DNA from: Alphaproteobacteria bacterium | GTDB lineage: Bacteria > Pseudomonadota > Alphaproteobacteria > DSM-16000 > Inquilinaceae | Length of the DNA: 45,585 bases | NCBI GenBank assembly: GCA_009909005.1 | Contig: JAAAOG010000022.1 | Span: forward strand, 1 to 45,585 | Reading direction: 5' to 3' | Part shown: positions 40,826 through 45,585 of the stretch, one piece after another | Position numbering within the stretch: position 1 is the first letter of the stretch | How the letters are laid out: every line of letters starts with the position of its first letter | Made by a program: the position numbers and the translations under genes | The notes under the pieces: model-generated | Told to the model about the DNA's origin: nothing | What the model saw: the letters and a program-made list of their open reading frames with translations, nothing else | Database searches by the model: none

Positions 40826-41773
40826 ATGACCGAAGACGCGATCAGCGCCGAACGCCCCTTGCCGGCGCCCCGCCGGCCCTTCCGTGAGGCGGTCAAGTCC
40901 ATCGGCCTGCTGCGCGAGAGCTGGGTGGCCTCGCTGGGGGCGGGAATCGTGGTGTTCTGGGTGATCGTGGCGGTGCTGGCGCCGGTGCTGGCGCCCTACC
41001 CGCCCAATCAGCAGATCGGCCCGTTGAAGAACGCGCCGCCGATGACCCTGGCGGAGGAGGGCCGGCCCTATTTCACCGATCAGGGCATGGAGCGCACCTC
41101 CGGCGACGAACTCTACATCCTCGGCGGCGACAATCTCGGCCGCGACGTGCTGTCCCGCGTCATCTGGGGCGCGCGCTCCGTGCTGATCTACGCGCCGATC
41201 GCCACCGCCTGCGCCTATGTCATCGGCATCGCCATGGGGCTTCTGGCCGGCTACCGGCGCGGCTGGATCGACGATGTCCTGAGCCGGGTCAGCGATATCA
41301 TTCTCTCCTTCCCGGTGCTGGTGCTTTATGTGGTGATCATCACGGTCTTCGGACCGTCGGCCATCAACATCGTGCTGGCCGTCACCTTCGCCAGCGCGCC
41401 GGGCATCATGCGTATCGTCCGCGGACTGGTGCTCGACCTGCGCAATCGCGACTATGTCGCGGCGGCCCAGACCCGCGGCGAGAACCCGTGGTACATCATG
41501 CTGGTGGAAATCCTGCCCAATGCGCGCGGGCCCCTGATCGTCGATGCCTGTCTGCGCCTGGGCTACACCACCATCACCATCGGCGTGCTCGGCTTTCTCG
41601 GCCTCGGCCTGCCGCCGCCGGATCCGAACTGGGGCAATCTGGTCGCCGAGAACCGCGAGGTGGCGCAGATCGCGCCCTATTCGACCCTGTTCCCCTGCAT
41701 TGCCATCTCGACGCTGGTGCTCGGCCTGAACCTCCTGGCCGACGGCTTGCGCGAGATCTCCATGAAAGACTGA
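40826..41773 (+). CDS. ABC transporter permease, DppC type
   Basis: A 315-residue permease. It has a first helix at residues ~30-55, a periplasmic segment with GGDNLGRDVLSRVIWGARS (the usual G-T-D-x-x-G-R-D signature, T replaced), the EAA loop (AAQTRGENPWYIMLVEILPN) and LLADGLREIS at the end. The periplasmic insertion around residues 65-105 is longer than in the first operon's DppC-type protein. It is 11 bp downstream of its partner and 9 bp upstream of the ATPase gene. Confidence 0.92.
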   Translation: MTEDAISAERPLPAPRRPFREAVKSIGLLRESWVASLGAGIVVFWVIVAVLAPVLAPYPPNQQIGPLKNAPPMTLAEEGRPYFTDQGMERTSGDELYILGGDNLGRDVLSRVIWGARSVLIYAPIATACAYVIGIAMGLLAGYRRGWIDDVLSRVSDIILSFPVLVLYVVIITVFGPSAINIVLAVTFASAPGIMRIVRGLVLDLRNRDYVAAAQTRGENPWYIMLVEILPNARGPLIVDACLRLGYTTITIGVLGFLGLGLPPPDPNWGNLVAENREVAQIAPYSTLFPCIAISTLVLGLNLLADGLREISMKD

Positions 41774-41782
41774 GGTGGCGCC

Positions 41783-43924
41783 ATGGCCGTCCAGGAAGCC
41801 CTTGCCGCGGACCCCCGGACCGTCGCGCCCGACAATGCCGTCGCGGCCGAGGCCGCCTCCCCGGTGCTGGAGATCGACAATCTCAACATCTCCTATTTCA
41901 CCCGGGCGGGCGAAATCCCGGCGGTCATCGATTTCTCCCTGACCGTCAAGCCCGGCGAGGCGGTCGGGCTGGTCGGGGAATCGGGCTGCGGCAAGACGAC
42001 CGTGGCCATGGCGATCATGCAGTATCTCGGCGGCAATGGCCGGATCGTCGGCGGCTCGATCCGCTTCAAGGGCCGGGACATGAACGCCATGAGCGAGGAA
42101 GAGCTGCGCCAGCTGCGCGGCTCGCAGATCGCCATGGTCTATCAGGAGCCGATGGCCGCCCTGAACCCCAGCATGACCATCGGCAGCCAGCTGATGGAGG
42201 TGCCGCTCTATCACGAGCCGAACTGCTCGCAGGAGGAGGCCTTCCGGCGGGCGGTGGAGATGCTGGGCAATGTCCGCCTGGCCGACGCCGCACGGGTGAT
42301 GTCGGCCTATCCGCACCAGATCTCCGGCGGCCAGCAGCAGCGCGTGGTCATCGCCATGGCGCTGCTGTCCAATCCGGCCCTGCTGCTGCTCGACGAGCCG
42401 ACCACCGCGCTCGATGTGACGGTCGAGGCGGGCATCGTCGAGCTGATCGCCGAAATTTCGCGGTCCTTCGGCACCTCGATGCTCTATATCAGCCACAATC
42501 TCGGGCTGATCCGCGAGACCTGCGACCGGGTCTGCGTCATGTACTCCGGCGAGGTGGCGGAAGAGGGCACCATCCGGGAGCTGTTCGAGAACCCCCGGCA
42601 CCCCTATACCCGCGGGCTGTTCGGCTGCATCGCGACGCCCGGCAAGGACAAGTACGCCAAGCCGCTGACGCCGATCCGCGGCCAGCTGCCGCTGCCGCAC
42701 GAGCGCCCGCCCGGCTGCAATTTCGGCCCGCGCTGCGATCATTTCCGCGACGGCCGCTGCGATGCCGGCATGATCCGCATGCAAAGCGTCGACCCGGCCA
42801 CCGCCCACCGCGCCCGCTGCATCCGCTGGCAGGAAATCGACTGGGACAATTACCGGGTCGAGCAGGCCGCCTATACGCCCATCGAACCCGGCGAGACGGT
42901 GCTGGAAAGCCGGGAGATGCAGAAATACTACCCGATCGTCGACCGCTCGCTGGCGGCGATGCTCTCGGGCCGCGCGGTCCGCTATGTCAAGGCGAATGAG
43001 AGCCTGACCTTCCAGGCCCGCAAGCGCCAGACCGTGGCGATCGTCGGCGAGTCGGGCTGCGGCAAGTCGACCTTCGCCAAGGTGCTGATGGGGCTGGAGA
43101 CCGCCACGGGCGGCGAGCTGGTGTTCAACGGGAAGGACGTGGCGGAACAGTCGGTGATGAAGCGCACGCCGGCGCAGATCGCCTCCCTGCAGATGGTCTT
43201 CCAGAACCCGAACGACACGCTCAACCCCAGCATGACCGTCGGCAGCCAGATCGGCCGGGTCCTGCGCAAGTTCCGCATCGCCCGCGACCCGCAGGAGATC
43301 GAGCAGCGGGTTCTGGACCTGCTCGATGTCGTCAAGCTGCCGCGCGCCTTCATCAACCGCCGGCCGCGGCAATTGTCCGGCGGCCAGAAACAGCGCGTCG
43401 GCATCGCCCGCGCCTTTGCCGGCAACCCGGCCATGGTGATCGCCGACGAGCCGGTCTCCGCCCTCGACGTCTCGGTCCAGGCGGCGGTCACCGGCCTGCT
43501 GATGGACATCCAGCGCGAATACGACACCACTCTGCTGTTCATCAGTCACGATCTCGGCGTGGTGCGCTATCTCGCCGACCGGGTGGTGGTGATGTACCTC
43601 GGCCAGATCATGGAGCAGGGCGACACCGAGGCGGTGTTCGCGCCGCCCTACCACCCCTATACCGAAGCGCTGCTGTCGGCCGTGCCGATCGCCGACACCC
43701 GCGTACGCAAGCGCCGGATCATCCTGGAGGGCGCCCTGCCCAGCGTCCTCGACCCGCCCAAGGGTTGCCCCTTCCACACCCGCTGCCCCCGCAAGATCGG
43801 GGCGATCTGCGAAGACACCCCGCCGCCGGAACAGGAGGCCGAAAGCGGGCATAGCATCCGCTGCCATATACCAATGGACGAATTGCGGCGCGTCGAGCCA
43901 GTCATACAGTATAATGCCGAGTGA
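41783..43924 (+). CDS. Fused double ATPase subunit of the second dipeptide-type ABC transporter (DppD-DppF fusion)
   Basis: A 713-residue fusion with two ABC ATPase domains. Domain 1: Walker A GESGCGKT, signature ISGGQQQRV, Walker [13 protein letters not shown]. Domain 2: [20 protein letters not shown] and [12 protein letters not shown]. Each domain is followed by the Cys-containing oligopeptide-transporter C-terminal motif ([17 protein letters not shown], and [17 protein letters not shown]), which can hold a metal or Fe-S centre in some relatives. The first operon's ATPase lacks these motifs. It ends the operon; the PraR-like gene follows after ~170 bp. Confidence 0.94.
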   Translation: MAVQEALAADPRTVAPDNAVAAEAASPVLEIDNLNISYFTRAGEIPAVIDFSLTVKPGEAVGLVGESGCGKTTVAMAIMQYLGGNGRIVGGSIRFKGRDMNAMSEEELRQLRGSQIAMVYQEPMAALNPSMTIGSQLMEVPLYHEPNCSQEEAFRRAVEMLGNVRLADAARVMSAYPHQISGGQQQRVVIAMALLSNPALLLLDEPTTALDVTVEAGIVELIAEISRSFGTSMLYISHNLGLIRETCDRVCVMYSGEVAEEGTIRELFENPRHPYTRGLFGCIATPGKDKYAKPLTPIRGQLPLPHERPPGCNFGPRCDHFRDGRCDAGMIRMQSVDPATAHRARCIRWQEIDWDNYRVEQAAYTPIEPGETVLESREMQKYYPIVDRSLAAMLSGRAVRYVKANESLTFQARKRQTVAIVGESGCGKSTFAKVLMGLETATGGELVFNGKDVAEQSVMKRTPAQIASLQMVFQNPNDTLNPSMTVGSQIGRVLRKFRIARDPQEIEQRVLDLLDVVKLPRAFINRRPRQLSGGQKQRVGIARAFAGNPAMVIADEPVSALDVSVQAAVTGLLMDIQREYDTTLLFISHDLGVVRYLADRVVVMYLGQIMEQGDTEAVFAPPYHPYTEALLSAVPIADTRVRKRRIILEGALPSVLDPPKGCPFHTRCPRKIGAICEDTPPPEQEAESGHSIRCHIPMDELRRVEPVIQYNAE

Positions 43925-43995
43925 GGTTGTGGCGTGACCCTTTCGCGTGGCCGGTCATCGATGGCTATGCGCATTGGTTGAGGCTGAAACCTATT

Positions 43996-44040
43996 GCTCT
44001 TGCTTTTCTTTCGGAAAAGCGATCGAATAGGAACAAGAGC
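43996..44040 (+). promoter_or_regulatory. Nested stem-loop in the leader of the PraR-like gene
   Basis: GCTCTTG (43996-44002) and CAAGAGC (44034-44040) are a perfect inverted pair enclosing a hairpin GCTTTTC-TTTCG-GAAAAGC (44002-44020). It lies 55 bp upstream of the start codon and may be a terminator of the transporter operon, an operator or a leader structure. Confidence 0.4.
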
Positions 44041-44094
44041 TGGGACTCCCTATGCTGGGGGTTGTTCGGCCCGGAGCGTTTAAGGAGCAGAGAC

Positions 44095-44568
44095 ATGATG
44101 CCGGAAATGGAAAACGAGCCGAAGCGGCGGAAAACCATTGCCGAGGACGGACCGGACCCGGTGGACGTTCATGTCGGCATGCGGTTGCGGCAGCGGCGCA
44201 CCCTGCTGGGCATGAGCCAGGAGAAGCTGGCCAAGGCGTTCGGCGTCTCATTCCAGCAGGTCCAGAAATATGAGCGCGGCGCCAACCGCATCAGCGCCAG
44301 CCGGCTGCATCTGCTGACAAAGACACTGGATGTGCCGGTCAGCTATTTCTTCGAAGGCCTGCCGAACGACCTAGCCCCCACCGCCGCGGGCGTCGAGGAG
44401 GCGGAGGAGCCGGATCAGATGACCAGCCGGGAAACGCTGGAGCTGGTGCGCGCCTATTACCGCATCGGTGATCCGTCGGTGCGCAAGCGCCTTGTCGACC
44501 TCGCCCGCGCGCTGGGCCGGGGCGAAGGCAACGGCCACCATGACGAGGACGAGGCACCGCTCGTGTGA
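44095..44568 (+). CDS. XRE-family transcriptional regulator, PraR-like
   Basis: The 157-residue protein has a short charged N terminus and an XRE helix-turn-helix at residues ~28-85: VHVGMRLRQRRTLLGMSQEK, then FGVSFQQVQKYERGANRISA and VPVSYFFEGLP. This is the pattern of the PraR/phage-repressor-like regulators widespread in Alphaproteobacteria, which control symbiosis, quorum-sensing or surface genes. The C-terminal half (TLELVRAYYRIGDPSVRKRLVDLARAL) is typical too. The start at 44095 (alternatively 44098) is supported by AAGGAG. Confidence 0.87.
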   Translation: MMPEMENEPKRRKTIAEDGPDPVDVHVGMRLRQRRTLLGMSQEKLAKAFGVSFQQVQKYERGANRISASRLHLLTKTLDVPVSYFFEGLPNDLAPTAAGVEEAEEPDQMTSRETLELVRAYYRIGDPSVRKRLVDLARALGRGEGNGHHDEDEAPLV

Positions 44569-44691
44569 GCCGGGCCTGTCGCCCGGCCGGCACCGCCCGG
44601 CCGTGGTCGGCCGCGCATGTCTTATATTGAGGCGTACGCGCACTTTCCCGGTTATGGTGGGCGCGGTCCCCGCAGAGTAGACAGTGCCCGC

Positions 44692-45018
44692 ATGCCGTTC
44701 GAAAACCGTACTCTCGCCTTCGACAGCCTGGAGCTGGCCGAAGCCCTGACCGGCCACAGTGCCGTGACCAAGAAGCCTTTCCCGTCCGGGATCGTGGTCT
44801 CGGTCGAGTTGGAAGAGGACCCCAAGCCGGTTATCAAGCTCACCCTGCAGGACTATCAGATCGCCCGCAAGGTGACCGTGGCCATGGAACCCGAGCAGAT
44901 GGCCGCTGCCCTTATTCATTATTGCAAGGTGAAGAAGGTGCCTCTGCCGCGCCGCTCGCGCAAATCCCTGCACGTTGAAGACGGCCGCGTTCTGCTGAAG
45001 ATCATCAAGGAGAAATAG
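44692..45018 (+). CDS. Conserved-looking small protein of unknown function
   Basis: A 108-residue basic protein without signal or membrane segment. It has an alternating strand/helix pattern (GIVVSVELEEDPKPVIKLTL, then QIARKVTVAMEPEQMAAALI) and a Lys/Arg-rich C-terminal part (KVKKVPLPRRSRKSLHVED). The composition is normal for a real protein. The start ATG at 44692 has no good Shine-Dalgarno. It follows the PraR-like gene by 123 bp. I do not recognise a family. Confidence 0.6.
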   Translation: MPFENRTLAFDSLELAEALTGHSAVTKKPFPSGIVVSVELEEDPKPVIKLTLQDYQIARKVTVAMEPEQMAAALIHYCKVKKVPLPRRSRKSLHVEDGRVLLKIIKEK

Positions 45019-45092
45019 GGGGCGCCGACACGGTTCTGCCGCGCTCAGGCCGGCTTGACCATGGGCGCCGGGCAAAACCTGCCTCCTTCCGC

Positions 45093-45251
45093 TTAAGCCC
45101 CGGAGCCGCCCGACGCCGGACGCGGCGGTTCGAAAGCCAGCGCCAACTGTCCCGCCTGCCGGAAAAGGTCGTGCGCTTCGCGGTCATCCGCCGCCCGGAT
45201 GGCCCGTGCCAGCAGATCTTCGAAAGTCTCGAGCAATTGATGCGTTTCCAT
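45093..45251 (-). CDS. Very small protein of unknown function
   Basis: A 52-residue acidic, helical peptide (METHQLLETFEDLLARAIRA, then EAHDLFRQAGQLALAFEPP) ending in a Pro/Ser/Gly tail. The ATG at 45251 has CGGAG nearby. Codon composition and amphipathic helix pattern support a real gene, but its shortness keeps confidence moderate. It converges on the preceding hypothetical gene. Confidence 0.5.
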   Translation of the reverse strand: METHQLLETFEDLLARAIRAADDREAHDLFRQAGQLALAFEPPRPASGGSGA

Positions 45252-45585
45252 GGCTCCGAACCTCCGCCAATTCCTTCTGCGTTCACGCAATAAACAAGCC
45301 GGAGCATGCCGGCTAAATTCAGGCCATTTGTGGAGACGGCAAGGTTTGATTGCGGCCGCATCTCGACATGCTTAACGCCAAGGCGCCGCGGCCGGGCTAC
45401 ACACGCCCCGTGTCCGATCGGCCCGGTCCGAAACGGCGTCAGTGAGATTTGCGGAAACGCGCCGGGATTCGCTGTCGATAACAAACTGAATTGACCGGTG
45501 TAGGTAACACATCAATTGTCCGCTCGTTCATGGTTTGGTCCAGTGGGCTGGAGCGGTGTCAACCCTCTGCTATCCTATCCCTTTG
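45252..45585. other. Terminal intergenic region (334 bp)
   Basis: No gene is visible to the end of the window. It contains a hairpin AGCCGG-AGCATG-CCGGCT (45297-45314) and a weak promoter-like pair TTGACC-N17-AATTGT (45491-45519) reading out of the window. Confidence 0.5.

Noticed and set aside
40784-43867. A 1027-codon open frame on the minus strand opposite the second transporter operon
   Set aside because: It is the mirror of highly conserved permease and ATPase genes on the plus strand. Its protein is His/Gly/Arg/Asp-rich without family motifs, as expected from high-GC antisense frames.

Overview
The window is a high-GC stretch of about 45.6 kb from an alphaproteobacterial chromosome. 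The adjacent cell-cycle genes divK and pleD, a PraR-type XRE regulator, two long dipeptide-type ABC transporter operons and the codon usage point to Alphaproteobacteria, probably a Rhodospirillales-like lineage; I cannot name a genus. I see no rRNA, tRNA, CRISPR array, transposase or phage gene.

Layout. 1-5.4 kb: housekeeping and unknown genes (an aminotransferase, a kinase/APH fusion, a cupin) plus an XRE regulator in a locally AT-rich patch. 5.4-9.8 kb: a six-gene minus-strand operon built around a P1B-type metal ATPase with an Ser-Cys-Ala metal-site motif, two heavy-metal-associated-like (HMA-like) proteins, a His/Trp/Pro-rich membrane protein and two small membrane proteins. It closely resembles the six-gene fez operons that build ferrosomes (membrane-bounded iron-storage organelles); this is an inference. 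10-16 kb: a seven-repeat propeller protein, a glycogen-debranching-type glucosidase, a DUF547 protein and an RTX-like protein with three DUF5648-type repeats.

16.2-29.9 kb: a nitrogen-salvage island. It holds allophanate hydrolase (atzF), a dipeptide-type ABC transporter, a GntR/FCD regulator, a biuret/triuret-hydrolase-like cysteine hydrolase, an NCS2-like permease, and the atzG-atzE pair. No cyanuric acid hydrolase is present. Three sigma-54-type promoters (TGGCMC-N5-TTGCK) lie just upstream of atzF, the transporter and the hydrolase operon, and copies of a TTGCATGCAA palindrome lie in the same two intergenic regions. Together these suggest one nitrogen-controlled regulon for biuret, triuret or a similar ureide. 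A mazEF toxin-antitoxin pair sits inside the island.

29.9-34.7 kb: a minus-strand ParA / ribbon-helix-helix / PAS-like operon, divergent from divK-pleD across a 693-bp region that contains a strongly structured element. 34.7-37.7 kb: GNAT, mercaptopyruvate sulfurtransferase, alanyl-tRNA editing protein and a Nudix hydrolase, all minus strand. 38.1-43.9 kb: a second dipeptide-type ABC transporter operon with a good sigma-70 promoter. 44.1-45.3 kb: a PraR-like regulator and two small unknown genes.
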